NCBI RefSeq assembly: GCF_029868625.1
Contig: NZ_JARWOJ010000128.1
Location: forward strand, 1-51,187
Length of the DNA stretch: 51,187 bases
Reading direction: 5' to 3'
DNA from: Nocardia neocaledoniensis
GTDB taxonomy: Bacteria; Actinomycetota; Actinomycetes; Mycobacteriales; Mycobacteriaceae
Part shown: piece after piece, positions 39,766 to 48,626 of the stretch
How positions within the stretch are numbered: the first letter of the stretch is position 1
Layout of the letters: each line of letters starts with the position of its first letter
Notes under the pieces: model-generated
Seen by the model: the letters and a program-made list of their open reading frames with translations, nothing else
What the model was told of the DNA's origin: nothing
Databases searched by the model: none
Position numbers and translations under genes: made by a program

Positions 39766-39773
39766 GGCCGCGC

Positions 39774-41759
39774 TCAGCCGGCGGGCAGGCGATCGGCGCC
39801 CCAGCTCCGATGGACATACCCGGTCACCCGGTCGAGTTCCGCGCGCTCCACCGCCGCCAGTTCCCCCGGTTCCAGCGGGTCGAAGTGGAAGATGTACAGC
39901 CGCGAGGCGAACTGCTCGAACGGCAGCGACGCTTCGCCGAATCGTTCCCCGTGGCCCGCCGTGCCCACGACGACACCGTCGCCCCAATCCTGGCCGCTGT
40001 CGTTGTTCGGGTTGTAGAAGTACACCCGCATCTGCCGCTGCGGGTCGAGCGCTACCCGCAGCACGGTGATCGCGTGCCAGCCGACGAACCGTGCGGCGCT
40101 GTCGGTCACCGCGATCCCGGCCGGCTGCGGGTGGATCACCGGCTGGTTGCCGTTGTAGTAGGGGTGGTAACTCGCGTAGAAGTGGCGATGGAACTCCTCG
40201 AGCTCGACCAGCTGACCGGTCGCGACATCGACATTGATCCGGAAGCCCCGCCCGGACCACCACCCGTGGAACTCCGGGTTGATCCAGCGGTGCGGATCAC
40301 CGTCGCGGCCGAGGCAGCGCCGCCCCATCTCGGCGTAGACACGGTCCAGATGCGGCACCACGAGCAGCGAGACCGGATCCAGATCGTGCTGCACCGCGGC
40401 GGCGAGGCCGTCGCCGCCCGCGCGCGAGGAAATCGGCTGCCCTTCGAAATGCATGACGATCTCGTCGTCGCGCGCCGCCCACACCACCGTCTGCAAGAGG
40501 TAGTCGGGATCGTTGTACGCCCACATCGACAGTGCCCGCGCCGATTGACAGGTCGGATTGTCGCCCTGGCCGATCCCCAGCGGTAGGCCCAGCACCGACA
40601 GCACGCCCGACACCAGCCACGCCCTGGCATCCGGCGCCGGGCCGAACACCTCGATCAACCGTTGCCGCGAATGCTCGGAGAGCCGTAGTGCCAGCTGCCG
40701 CCACAGCGCGGGGGCCACCGGCGGTTGCGCGAGGATCTGGCGTTCGAGCAGCAACGCGAGTCCGTAGACACACTGGGCGGTTTCGACGTGCACGGCCTGC
40801 TCGATCAGCGCGCGCACCAGTTCGTGATAGCACAGCAGGCTGTCGCGCCCGGTGCTCGACAGCCCCATCGCCTCGCCGAGCAGATACTCGCCCTTGCCCA
40901 CCAGGAACCGCAGCAGGACAGCGTGATACGGCGAGACCAGACCGGTGTCGTGCATCGACCGGGCGAAGCCGGTCGCCTCGTACTGCAGCGCGCTGTCGTC
41001 CATCGACTCCAGGCGCGCGCGGTAGACATCGACGCCGGGATCCTCCCTGCACCCTTCGGTGGTGCCGTAGAGGCTGCTGATCAGCCGGTCCGCCCCGAGC
41101 CCACTCGCACCGAGGTCCACGTCGGGGTTGGCGCGCGCGACGGCGATCTGGGTGATCATCCGCTTCACCGAGTCCACCTGGATCGGCCGCTGCCGCAGGA
41201 TCCGCCAGATCTCGTCGACGAGGTTCTCGAGCACCTTCTCGTACCCGATCTCGGCGACGAGGTAGCGCAGCAGTTCCCGCGACACCTGCGCCATCCGGCC
41301 CTGTTGCGCGCGTTCGGCTTCACCGGGCGGGGAGAACAGCAGCGCCAGATTCACCGCGAGCACCTGGGACAGGTGCTCGCCGGCCTGTTCGGCGGTGATC
41401 AGCGGATGCTCGTACTCGCCGGTGGCGACGGCGAGCAGCCGCAGATCGCTCACCGCCTCCAGCACCACGGTGTCGGCGTTGGCGCTGCGCAACGAGCCGG
41501 TGCTCAGGGCCGGGATGAGGATCTGCGGTTGCGCCCAGTCCGTGCCGAGGTACAGGCCCGCGGCCTCGAGCCGGGCGGCGCGGGCGCGCAGCGCGGCGCA
41601 TCCGCCGGGCAGCAGCAGGACCCGCCGGAGCGCGTCCAGGATCCTGGGCAGGACGAGGTGTTTGCCGAAATCGCTGGCGTCCGAGAGGGACTGCGTGGCG
41701 TGATCCAACGTGGTGAGGCGTTTGTCCAGCGTCGCCTCGTTGCCGCCCTGTGGACTCAT
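39774..41759 (-). CDS. Uncharacterised protein with a papain-like C-terminal domain
   Basis: A 661-residue protein of no family I can name. The first 390 residues are mostly helical, with no signal peptide. The C-terminal 260 residues carry a papain-type active-site set: Gln398 and Cys404 in GQGDNPTCQSARALSMW (Gln six residues before Cys, as in papain), His562 in GWHAITVLR and Asn583 in VYFYNPNND. The Cys-His and His-Asn spacings (158 and 21) are close to papain's 134 and 16. It could be a peptidase, transglutaminase or amide-forming enzyme. It starts 36 bases after the ATP-grasp gene, on the same strand, so the two form an operon. Confidence 0.85.
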   Translation of the reverse strand: MSPQGGNEATLDKRLTTLDHATQSLSDASDFGKHLVLPRILDALRRVLLLPGGCAALRARAARLEAAGLYLGTDWAQPQILIPALSTGSLRSANADTVVLEAVSDLRLLAVATGEYEHPLITAEQAGEHLSQVLAVNLALLFSPPGEAERAQQGRMAQVSRELLRYLVAEIGYEKVLENLVDEIWRILRQRPIQVDSVKRMITQIAVARANPDVDLGASGLGADRLISSLYGTTEGCREDPGVDVYRARLESMDDSALQYEATGFARSMHDTGLVSPYHAVLLRFLVGKGEYLLGEAMGLSSTGRDSLLCYHELVRALIEQAVHVETAQCVYGLALLLERQILAQPPVAPALWRQLALRLSEHSRQRLIEVFGPAPDARAWLVSGVLSVLGLPLGIGQGDNPTCQSARALSMWAYNDPDYLLQTVVWAARDDEIVMHFEGQPISSRAGGDGLAAAVQHDLDPVSLLVVPHLDRVYAEMGRRCLGRDGDPHRWINPEFHGWWSGRGFRINVDVATGQLVELEEFHRHFYASYHPYYNGNQPVIHPQPAGIAVTDSAARFVGWHAITVLRVALDPQRQMRVYFYNPNNDSGQDWGDGVVVGTAGHGERFGEASLPFEQFASRLYIFHFDPLEPGELAAVERAELDRVTGYVHRSWGADRLPAG

Positions 41760-41795
41760 CGCCGAGCCTTCCCGTGTTGTCGCCGTCGCGACCGA

Positions 41796-43043
41796 TCAGA
41801 GATAGAAATCGAGTTCTTCTTGTCGCTTCAGCAGATCCCGCAGCGCGTACGGATCCTCGCCGAAGAAGTAGAGCAGACCCCAGTGGTTGCCGAATGCCGT
41901 GCGCTTGGTGACCTTTTCGGTGAGGGGCGCGGTGAGCTCGTGCGACTCGAAGTAGTCGTGGTCCTCGGTCTCCGGCGGCACCGACAACCGGCTGACCACC
42001 CGGCGGCGCGGGTAGACGCCGAAGCAGCCCGCGTGCCCGGTGGCGTCCACCACCTCCTTCGGGAAGAACGCCGCGATCTCCTCCTCGGTGGTCTTCGGGT
42101 CGAACGCCAGCACCAGGGCGTGGTAGGCGTTGAAACCGTAGGTCCGCTCCAGCAGTTCGAACACCTTGAAGCCCGGCGGCCGATACGCGACCTCGCCGAA
42201 ATACATCTCGCCGTCACTGGTCACGAAATACTCGGGGTGCAAGAAACCGAAATCGATGTCGAAGGTCTTGATCAGTTTTTCGACCTGCCGGGTGATCTCG
42301 GGCCGGTATTGCTCCAGTTCGGGGGTCGCGGGAACGAACACCGAGTATCCGAGCGTGACGTATTCGGAGATGTTCAGGAAACAAATCCGGCCGTTGTGCA
42401 CCCACGCCTCGACGGCGAATTCCCACCCGTCCAGGTGCGACTCCATCAGCATCGGGAATTCGTCGTCCGGGATCGTGTCGACTTCGTCCGGCGTGCGGAT
42501 GATCCGGTGACCGAGACACCCGGCCTTGTCGAATGCCTTCAGGTGAATCGGATCGTTCGGGTCGCCGTCGAGTTTCAGCAGGGTCTGATTGACGCGTTTC
42601 AGGAACCGGATCACGTCGTCGCGCTCGTGCGCCTCCTCGAAGATGCCGACCCGGATTCCGCCGAGTTGCGCTCGCCGCTTCATCAGCGATTTGTCGCGCA
42701 GCAGCATGGACTGGCCGAGCAGTCGCGGGTTGTCCAGGAGCACGGAGTTGATCGCGCCCGCCCATTCCACGGTCTCCTCGAAGATCGGGATGGCGACATC
42801 CACCCCCATGTCGCGCAGGGTCTCGGCGATTTCCATCGACCGATCGTTGAGCCGCTCGAAATCCCAGGGTAGATAGGGGATGTCGTGTGCAGTGCAGTAG
42901 TCTCGCGCCCAGTCCGGCGCCACCACGACATAGCGTCGATCGAAGCGATCGACAGCGTCCACGGCACTCGGACTCCACCCCAGCAGGGCGACATAACCTT
43001 TGTTCGGGTTTCGACTTTTCGATTCATCAGCGGAAATCGACAA
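41796..43043 (-). CDS. ATP-grasp superfamily ligase
   Basis: A 415-residue ATP-dependent carboxylate-amine ligase type protein. Recognisable elements are LLKLDGDPNDPIHLKAFDKA (ATP-binding Lys strand), FAVEAWVHNGRICFLNISEY and the metal-binding YFGEVAYRPPGFKVFEL (E-x-A-x-R-P-P-G). ATP-grasp enzymes join an acid to an amine, thiol or peptide through an acyl phosphate. The start is a TTG with GAAGGG upstream; no better in-frame start exists. The 5' region is less GC-rich than its neighbours. It leads the operon with the papain-like protein. No precursor peptide, carrier or amino-acid gene is next to it, so the substrates are unknown. Confidence 0.88.
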   Translation of the reverse strand: MSISADESKSRNPNKGYVALLGWSPSAVDAVDRFDRRYVVVAPDWARDYCTAHDIPYLPWDFERLNDRSMEIAETLRDMGVDVAIPIFEETVEWAGAINSVLLDNPRLLGQSMLLRDKSLMKRRAQLGGIRVGIFEEAHERDDVIRFLKRVNQTLLKLDGDPNDPIHLKAFDKAGCLGHRIIRTPDEVDTIPDDEFPMLMESHLDGWEFAVEAWVHNGRICFLNISEYVTLGYSVFVPATPELEQYRPEITRQVEKLIKTFDIDFGFLHPEYFVTSDGEMYFGEVAYRPPGFKVFELLERTYGFNAYHALVLAFDPKTTEEEIAAFFPKEVVDATGHAGCFGVYPRRRVVSRLSVPPETEDHDYFESHELTAPLTEKVTKRTAFGNHWGLLYFFGEDPYALRDLLKRQEELDFYL

Positions 43044-43184
43044 ACCTTATCCCTTCTCGACCGGCAGCACAGGACGCCGGGATCCGGAACAGATCACTGT
43101 CGTGCCGCCACCACCGAGAAATACCCGCCCGAGCGGACACCAACCATGACAGTGTCGTGACCACGGGAAGGCGAGCACAATCCC

Positions 43185-43209
43185 GTTTTCCCGGAGTGGG
43201 TCGGGGTAT
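43185..43209 (+). promoter_or_regulatory. SigB/SigF-type promoter ahead of the anti-sigma-like gene
   Basis: GTTT at 43185-43188 and GGGTAT at 43204-43209, 15 bases apart, match the general-stress sigma (SigB/SigF) consensus. The -10 ends 43 bases upstream of the RsbW-like start. Autoregulation of an anti-sigma gene by such a promoter is a known arrangement in this family. Confidence 0.5.
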
Positions 43210-43252
43210 GCCGCTGACACAAGGCATTCGACGAGCGCGAGGAGGACCATCG

Positions 43253-43669
43253 ATGAGCATCGTGACTCCACATCGGGCGGGTGCGGATGGCCGGGCCCGC
43301 GACGCGGTCGTGGAACTCGACCTCGACGCCGTCTCACTGAGCCGGCTGCGCGCCGCCGTGCGGGGGCTGCTCGCCGGATGCGACGACATCCGGGTCGAGG
43401 ACGCGGTGCAGGTGTGTGACGAGCTGGCCAGCAATGCCGTTCGGCACGGTGCGGGCCCACGCGCCTGCCGGTTGACAGCGACCGGGGACCGCACGTTCCG
43501 GGTGGAGGTCGACGACGTCTCCCCCGCACCACCGCGGATCCGGCGGCCCGACCACACCGGCGGCAACGGCCTCATCCTGGTCACCCGGATCGCCACGCAC
43601 TGGGGCGTGGACCACCACCGCACCGGCAAGACCGTCTGGGCCGAACTGGCCGGGCTCACCGCGCGCTGA
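43253..43669 (+). CDS. RsbW-like ATP-binding anti-sigma regulatory protein
   Basis: A 138-residue GHKL ATPase of the HATPase_c_2/RsbW type. The N box is VCDELASNAVRHG, and the glycine motif is GGNGLILVTRIATHWGV near the C-terminus. Such kinases bind stress sigma factors or phosphorylate STAS anti-anti-sigma partners. ATG at 43253 has GGAGG eight bases upstream. No sigma factor or STAS protein is adjacent. It is divergent from the ATP-grasp operon across 209 bases. Confidence 0.85.
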   Translation: MSIVTPHRAGADGRARDAVVELDLDAVSLSRLRAAVRGLLAGCDDIRVEDAVQVCDELASNAVRHGAGPRACRLTATGDRTFRVEVDDVSPAPPRIRRPDHTGGNGLILVTRIATHWGVDHHRTGKTVWAELAGLTAR

Positions 43670-43691
43670 CCCCGCCGCCGACACCGCTGTT

Positions 43692-43705
43692 TCCGCCCAG
43701 TGGGA
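43692..43705. promoter_or_regulatory. CCGCYSASYGGGA motif upstream of the esterase (copy 4)
   Basis: TCCGCCCAGTGGGA, within GTTTCCGCCCAGTGGGAGACC, 90 bases before the esterase start. Nearly identical to the copy in front of the Dabb pair. Confidence 0.45.
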
Positions 43706-43794
43706 GACCACGGTCCCGCTCGCCGCGGACCGGCCTACGGTGGCCCGACAGCTGCTCGAGCGCCGCGGGCGCGGCCGAGATCTCAGGAGGGTCA

Positions 43795-44760
43795 GTGACG
43801 ACGCGTGTGTTCCCGACCAGTGGGCCCGGGGCGGTCCCCGATCCGGAAGTGGCGGCGATGCTCGCCGCGCTCGACGCCGGCTTTCCGGAGGTGGCGACGA
43901 TGACGGCGGCCGAGGCGCGGGCGGCGATCCTCGGCAGAAGGGCTCCGCTGCAACGGCTTCCCGACATGCGCCTGGCGCGCGACCGCACGATCGACGGCCC
44001 CGGCGGTGACCTGCCGATCCGGGTGTACCGCCCGCACGGTCCGGAGACCGCGCTCCCGGTGATCGTGTTCGCGCACGGCGGCGGCTTCGTGTTCTGCGAT
44101 CTGGACAGCCACGACGAATTCTGCCGGTCGATGGCCCAGGGCGTGGGTGCGGTGGTGGTTTCGGTGGATTACCGTCTCGCGCCGGAACATCCGGCTCCGG
44201 CCGCGCACGAGGACGTGCGCGCCGCGCTGGGCTGGGCGGCCGAGCACGCGGGCGAGTACGGCGGTGATCCGACCCGGATCGCGCTCGCCGGTGACAGCGC
44301 GGGCGGCAATCTCGCCGCGACGGTGGCGATCGCGGTGCGCGACGGCGGCGGCCCGCCCCTCGCGGCCCAGATCCTGATCTACCCGGTGATCGACGACGAC
44401 TTCGACACCGAGTCCTACCGCCGCTTCGGCACCGGCCACTACAACACCACCAGTGCCATGCGCTGGTACTGGCAGAACTACGCGCCCGACGGCACCGACG
44501 ACGTCCGCCTGGTCCCGACCCGCGCCGAAACCCTGGCCGGGCTACCGCCCGCCGTGGTGATCACGGCCGAACTCGATCCGCCGTGCTCGGCGGGCGACGC
44601 CTACGCCCAGCGCCTGGCGGCTGACGGTGTCGCGGTCCGGCATCGCCGCTACAACGGCCTCTTCCACGGCTTCCTCACCATCCCGTCACTGACGGCCACC
44701 ACCACCGCCCGCACCCAGATCTGGGCCATGATCCGCGACGTCCTCGGCCCGACCGCTTAG
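43795..44760 (+). CDS. Alpha/beta hydrolase, hormone-sensitive lipase family esterase
   Basis: A 321-residue esterase/lipase. The oxyanion motif HGGGFVF, nucleophile elbow GDSAGGNLAA, acid in ITAELDPP and His in LFHGFL complete the HSL-type catalytic set. Likely substrates are short- to medium-chain esters; the shared motif upstream hints at steroid or related esters, which is inference. The GTG start follows AGGAGG. Its TAG stop overlaps the stop of the convergent CMD-like gene by four bases. Confidence 0.92.
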   Translation: MTTRVFPTSGPGAVPDPEVAAMLAALDAGFPEVATMTAAEARAAILGRRAPLQRLPDMRLARDRTIDGPGGDLPIRVYRPHGPETALPVIVFAHGGGFVFCDLDSHDEFCRSMAQGVGAVVVSVDYRLAPEHPAPAAHEDVRAALGWAAEHAGEYGGDPTRIALAGDSAGGNLAATVAIAVRDGGGPPLAAQILIYPVIDDDFDTESYRRFGTGHYNTTSAMRWYWQNYAPDGTDDVRLVPTRAETLAGLPPAVVITAELDPPCSAGDAYAQRLAADGVAVRHRRYNGLFHGFLTIPSLTATTTARTQIWAMIRDVLGPTA

Positions 44761-45551
44761 CGCTCGGCGAAGACGCTGCGCGCCACCGCGATTCCGTTGA
44801 GCGCGGCGGGGAAGCCCGCGTAACTGATCATCTGGATCAGCACCTCGACGACCTCGTTCCGGGTGGCGCCGACGTTGAGCGCACCGTGGATGTGCACGCC
44901 GAGCTGGGGTGCGACGCCGAGGACGGTGCACATCGCGATCGTCACCAACTCGCGGGTCCGCAGGTCGAGGCCGGGCCGGGAGTAGATGTCGCCGAAGGCG
45001 AATTCGACCAGGTAGCGCGCGAAGTCGGGGGCGATGTCGGCGAGCGAGGCGAGTACCTGTTCGCCGGCGTGGCCATCGATGGCGGCCAGCGCCGCGCTCC
45101 CGCGCTCGAAACGGTCGCCCTCGGGGACGGCGGCGGCCGATTCGTCGGACAGGTCGGCGCGGGCGGCGAAGACCTCCTCGGCGACGCGCAGCCCGTTCAG
45201 CGCGGCGGGGAAGCCCGCGTAGACGCTGGCGTGGATCAGCACCTCGACGATCTCGGTGCGGCTCGCACCGACGTTGAGAGCGCCGTTGATGTGCCAGCGC
45301 AGCTGCGGGGCGGCGGTGCCGAGCGCGGTCAGCGCGCCGACCGTCGCCAGCTGCCGTTCCCGCAGGGGCAGGCCGGGGCGGGCGAGGATGTCCCCGTAGC
45401 CGAACTCCACGGTGAGTCGGCCCACGTCGGGCGCGATGTCGGCCAGGCTGTCCAGCACGGCGGCCCCCTCGGGTCCGCCGATGTGCCGGAGCAGTGCCGA
45501 GCCGCGCTGGAACCGGTCGGCGGTGGCGTCGAGCTGCTGAATCGTGGTCAT
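44757..45551 (-). CDS. Tandem carboxymuconolactone decarboxylase-like protein
   Basis: A 264-residue protein made of two similar CMD units, about residues 12-125 and 145-262. Both contain RFxRGSA, SLADIAPD, RPGL-LR-R, APQL--HI-GALNVGA and YAGFPAALNG. The AhpD-type CxxC is absent and only the second unit has a cysteine in the core helix (TIAMCTVLG), so peroxidase activity of the AhpD kind is unlikely. Function unknown; it may be a decarboxylase or isomerase. The gene is alone on its strand, 65 bases after the promoter side of the iron ATPase gene end. Confidence 0.85.
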   Translation of the reverse strand: MTTIQQLDATADRFQRGSALLRHIGGPEGAAVLDSLADIAPDVGRLTVEFGYGDILARPGLPLRERQLATVGALTALGTAAPQLRWHINGALNVGASRTEIVEVLIHASVYAGFPAALNGLRVAEEVFAARADLSDESAAAVPEGDRFERGSAALAAIDGHAGEQVLASLADIAPDFARYLVEFAFGDIYSRPGLDLRTRELVTIAMCTVLGVAPQLGVHIHGALNVGATRNEVVEVLIQMISYAGFPAALNGIAVARSVFAER

Positions 45552-45616
45552 GGCACGAACAGTAGGAGGTGGAGTTCGCTCCAACGCAAGCCCCGATCTC
45601 CCGCGCCGGACACGAC

Positions 45617-46456
45617 TCAGGGCGTGCCGCGCCGGCCCGGCACGATCATCGGCGAGCCGGTGATCGGGTCGTCGATGACGACGCACTCCAGGTCGAACAC
45701 CTCGCGTACGAGGTCGGGGGTGACCAGATCGCGGGGGTCGCCGCGGCCGATGATCCGGCCGTCGCGCATGGCGATGAGGTCGGTGGCGTAGCGGCAGGCC
45801 AGGTTCAGGTCGTGCAGGACGGCGACGACGGTCCGGCCGTGGTCGCGGTGCAGCCGTTCGCACAGGTCGAGGACGTCGATCTGGTGGCTGATGTCGAGGT
45901 AGGTGGTCGGCTCGTCGAGCAGCACGATCGAGGTCGCCTGGGCAAGCACCATGGCGATCCAGACCCGTTGGCGCTGACCGCCGGACAATTCGTCGACCCG
46001 GCGGTGCCGCAACTCGGTGGTGCCGGTCGCGGCCAGCGCCTCCTCCACCGCAGCGGCGTCGTCGTCGGACCACTGCCGCAGCAGACCCTGGTGCGGGTAG
46101 CGGCCGCGGGCGACCAGGTCGCCGACGACGATCCCGTCCGGTGCGCCCGGCGTCTGCGGCAGCAGGCTGAGCCTGCGCGCCGTCTCCTTGGTCGAGTAGC
46201 GGTGGATGTCCTTGCCGTCCAGGATCACCGAGCCCGCGCCGGGGCGCAGGATCCGCCCGAGCGTCGCGAGCAGGGTCGACTTCCCGCAGGCGTTGGGCCC
46301 GATGATGACGGTGAACCGGCCGTCGGGTACGGCGATGTCCACGTCGTGCAGCACGGTCCGCTCGCCGTAGGCGACGCGCACCGACGCGCCACACAATCGG
46401 GCGGCCCCGTGCTCGTCGCCGGTGGATTCGACCGTCCCGGTGGATGTTTCAGACAC
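45617..46456 (-). CDS. Iron-siderophore ABC transporter ATPase, FecE/FepC type
   Basis: The 279-residue ATP-binding subunit of a ferric-siderophore importer. Walker A is GPNACGKST, the signature LSGGQRQRVW, Walker B SIVLLDEPTT and the switch VLHDLNLACRYATD, as in FecE/FepC. The GTG start overlaps the second permease's stop by eight bases. It is the last gene of a leftward permease-permease-ATPase operon whose divergent partner encodes the binding protein. Confidence 0.95.
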   Translation of the reverse strand: MSETSTGTVESTGDEHGAARLCGASVRVAYGERTVLHDVDIAVPDGRFTVIIGPNACGKSTLLATLGRILRPGAGSVILDGKDIHRYSTKETARRLSLLPQTPGAPDGIVVGDLVARGRYPHQGLLRQWSDDDAAAVEEALAATGTTELRHRRVDELSGGQRQRVWIAMVLAQATSIVLLDEPTTYLDISHQIDVLDLCERLHRDHGRTVVAVLHDLNLACRYATDLIAMRDGRIIGRGDPRDLVTPDLVREVFDLECVVIDDPITGSPMIVPGRRGTP

Positions 46457-47540
46457 GATGGCGCAGACCCTCTCGTACCAGCAGCCAGATGAGGAAGACC
46501 CCGCCGATGCTCACCGTGATCACGCCCACGGGCACCGGTGCGGGAAAGGCGTGTTCGGCCACCAGGTCACTGACCCCGAGCAGCAGCGCGCCGACACACG
46601 CGGCGGCGAAGATCGCGGCGCCGGTGGTACGGGTGAGCCCGCGCGCGAGATGCGGTGCGGCCAGGGCGATGAACGCGATCGGTCCGGCGGCGGCCACCGA
46701 CAGGCCCACCAGCACGGTCGCGCCGGCCATCAGCCCCATCCGCGCCCGACCACTGCGCACGCCCAGGGTCGTGGCGACGGTGTCGCCGAGGTCGAGGGCG
46801 TGGAAGGCACGGTTGAGCACGAGGAGCACCGGGGTCACGAGCGCGAGACCGACACCGATGATCAGCACCTGCCCCCAGCCGCGACCGCTGAGCGAGCCGA
46901 TCAGCCAGGCGTTGGCCACCGCGGCCGAGGGCAGGTACGCCTGGCTGAGCAGATAGTACGTCGCCGAGGTCGACAGCGCGCCGAGCGCGATGCCGACCAG
47001 CACGAGCCGCGTGCCGCGCAAGCCGCCGAGCACGGTGAGCACGGCCATGACCGCCAGCGTGATCAGGGCACCGAGCGCGGCGCCGAGCGCGCCCACGCCG
47101 AGCGTCCCGCCGAAGGTGATCAGGACCAGCACGGCGCCGACCGCCGACCCGTCGGTGAAGCCGATGATGTCGGGGCTGGCGAGCGGATTGCGGTACAGCC
47201 GTTGGAAGATCGCGCCCGCGGCGGCGAGCCCGCCGCCCACCCCGACCGCGACGAGCGCGCGGGGCAGCCGCCGGTCGACGACGAAGAACTGATCGAGCCT
47301 GCGTCGCGGCTGCCCGGTGAGCACGTCCCACAGCGCGCCCGGCCCGATCGTGTACTCCCCCACCATGAGTGAGATCGCGACCATCGCCAGGACCGCGAGC
47401 ACCAGCAGCACGGTGACCACGCTCGCGCGCCGGTCGAATCGCACGGTGCCGCGCCCGAGCCGCAGCACCGCGTCGGTCGGGGTGATCCCGGTGGCGGTGA
47501 CCCGGCGCGACCCCGGCCCGGACAGCTCGGTGACCGTCAC
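46449..47540 (-). CDS. Iron-siderophore ABC transporter permease 2, FecCD type
   Basis: A 363-residue membrane permease with about ten helices. FecCD landmarks are RLPRALVAVGVGGGLAAAGA, NPLASPDIIGFTDGSAVGAV, GSLSGRGWGQV and GPIAFIALAAPHLARGL. GTG at 47540 overlaps the TGA of permease 1 (GTGA), so the start is firm. It pairs with permease 1 to form the heterodimeric channel for a ferric siderophore. Confidence 0.94.
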   Translation of the reverse strand: MTVTELSGPGSRRVTATGITPTDAVLRLGRGTVRFDRRASVVTVLLVLAVLAMVAISLMVGEYTIGPGALWDVLTGQPRRRLDQFFVVDRRLPRALVAVGVGGGLAAAGAIFQRLYRNPLASPDIIGFTDGSAVGAVLVLITFGGTLGVGALGAALGALITLAVMAVLTVLGGLRGTRLVLVGIALGALSTSATYYLLSQAYLPSAAVANAWLIGSLSGRGWGQVLIIGVGLALVTPVLLVLNRAFHALDLGDTVATTLGVRSGRARMGLMAGATVLVGLSVAAAGPIAFIALAAPHLARGLTRTTGAAIFAAACVGALLLGVSDLVAEHAFPAPVPVGVITVSIGGVFLIWLLVREGLRHRV

Positions 47541-48583
47541 GACTCGGCCCCCATCCGCGGACTGAAGACGATGAGCGCGATGAGCGCGGGACTGCCGAGG
47601 AAGGCCGTCATCACCCCGACCGGGACCGGTTCGCCACCGGCGATGATCCGGCCGAGCACATCGGCGGCCAGCAACAGCACGGGGGCGAGCAGCATCGACA
47701 CGGGCACGAGCAGGCGGTAATCGGCGCCGACGAGGTAGCGCGCGATGTGGTACACCAGCAGCCCGACGAAGGCGATCGGCCCGGCCAGCGCGGTCGCGGC
47801 CCCGCACAGCACGGTGACCACGACGAAGCCGAGGAAGCGCACCCGGCCGAGGTTCACCCCGAGCGCGGCGGCGGTGCGGTCACCGAGGCTCAGCGCGTTG
47901 AGCGACCGGCACAGCAGCAACGCCAGCAGCGCGGCGCCGACCACATACGGCAGCAGCGGCACGATGTCGGCGAGATCGCGCGCGGCCAGGGAACCGATCC
48001 GCCAGAAGCGGAAGGAATCCAGGACGTCCTCGTCCATGAACACCAGCAGCTGCGTCACCCCCGACAGCACGGCCGCCAGCGCCACGCCCGAGAGCGCCAG
48101 CCGCAACGGCGAGGCCGTGGCCTGCCCGATCATCGACAGCAGGTACACGACGATCGCCGCCGCGCCCGCCCCGGCGAAGGCGAACCAGGTGTATCCGCTG
48201 ACGCCGAGACCGCCCGTGAGACTCAACCCGACCACCACCCCCAGGGCCGCACCGGCGTTCACGCCGAGCAGTCCCGGGTCGGCGATCGGATTGCGGGTGA
48301 GCGCGCCGATCACCACGCCCGCGGCGCCCAGCGCGACACCGCAGACCAGGCCGACCACCGTGCGGCTCAATCGCCAGTCCCCGATGATCACCCGCACGCT
48401 GCCGTCACCCTGCCCGAACAGCGCGGCGACCACCTCGCCCATCGGGATCGACTTCGCGCCGATCGCCAGACTGGCCACGCACACACCGAACAGCAGCACC
48501 GCCGAGATCAGCAGCACGGCACCGCCGCGCGCGAACGGGGTGACGCGGGGGCGGGCCGTCGCGGCGGGAGGACTCGAACGCAC
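47537..48583 (-). CDS. Iron-siderophore ABC transporter permease 1, FecCD type
   Basis: A 348-residue FecCD permease: LSRTVVGLVCGVALGAAGVV, NPIADPGLLGVNAGAALGVV and GPIAFVGLLVYHIARYLVG are the family's conserved blocks. The GTG start at 48583 sits seven bases from a TACAGT -10 element, with no ribosome site, so the mRNA may be leaderless. It leads the leftward importer operon behind an iron box. Confidence 0.94.
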   Translation of the reverse strand: MRSSPPAATARPRVTPFARGGAVLLISAVLLFGVCVASLAIGAKSIPMGEVVAALFGQGDGSVRVIIGDWRLSRTVVGLVCGVALGAAGVVIGALTRNPIADPGLLGVNAGAALGVVVGLSLTGGLGVSGYTWFAFAGAGAAAIVVYLLSMIGQATASPLRLALSGVALAAVLSGVTQLLVFMDEDVLDSFRFWRIGSLAARDLADIVPLLPYVVGAALLALLLCRSLNALSLGDRTAAALGVNLGRVRFLGFVVVTVLCGAATALAGPIAFVGLLVYHIARYLVGADYRLLVPVSMLLAPVLLLAADVLGRIIAGGEPVPVGVMTAFLGSPALIALIVFSPRMGAES

Positions 48584-48590
48584 CGGCGGG

Positions 48591-48620
48591 ACTGTACCCG
48601 CCGCCGAGAAGCGAGGGCAA
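48591..48620 (-). promoter_or_regulatory. Promoter of the iron permease operon
   Basis: On the minus strand, TTGCCC (48620-48615), an 18-base spacer, then TACAGT (48596-48591), seven bases before the GTG. The hexamers fit a vegetative actinobacterial promoter, and the spacing predicts a leaderless transcript. Confidence 0.45.
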
Positions 48621-48626
48621 CCTTGG

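Noticed and set aside
43044..43252. RiPP precursor peptide beside the ATP-grasp gene
   Set aside because: Only trivial frames such as a four-codon MTVS are present. No short frame with a ribosome site and leader-like composition was found.
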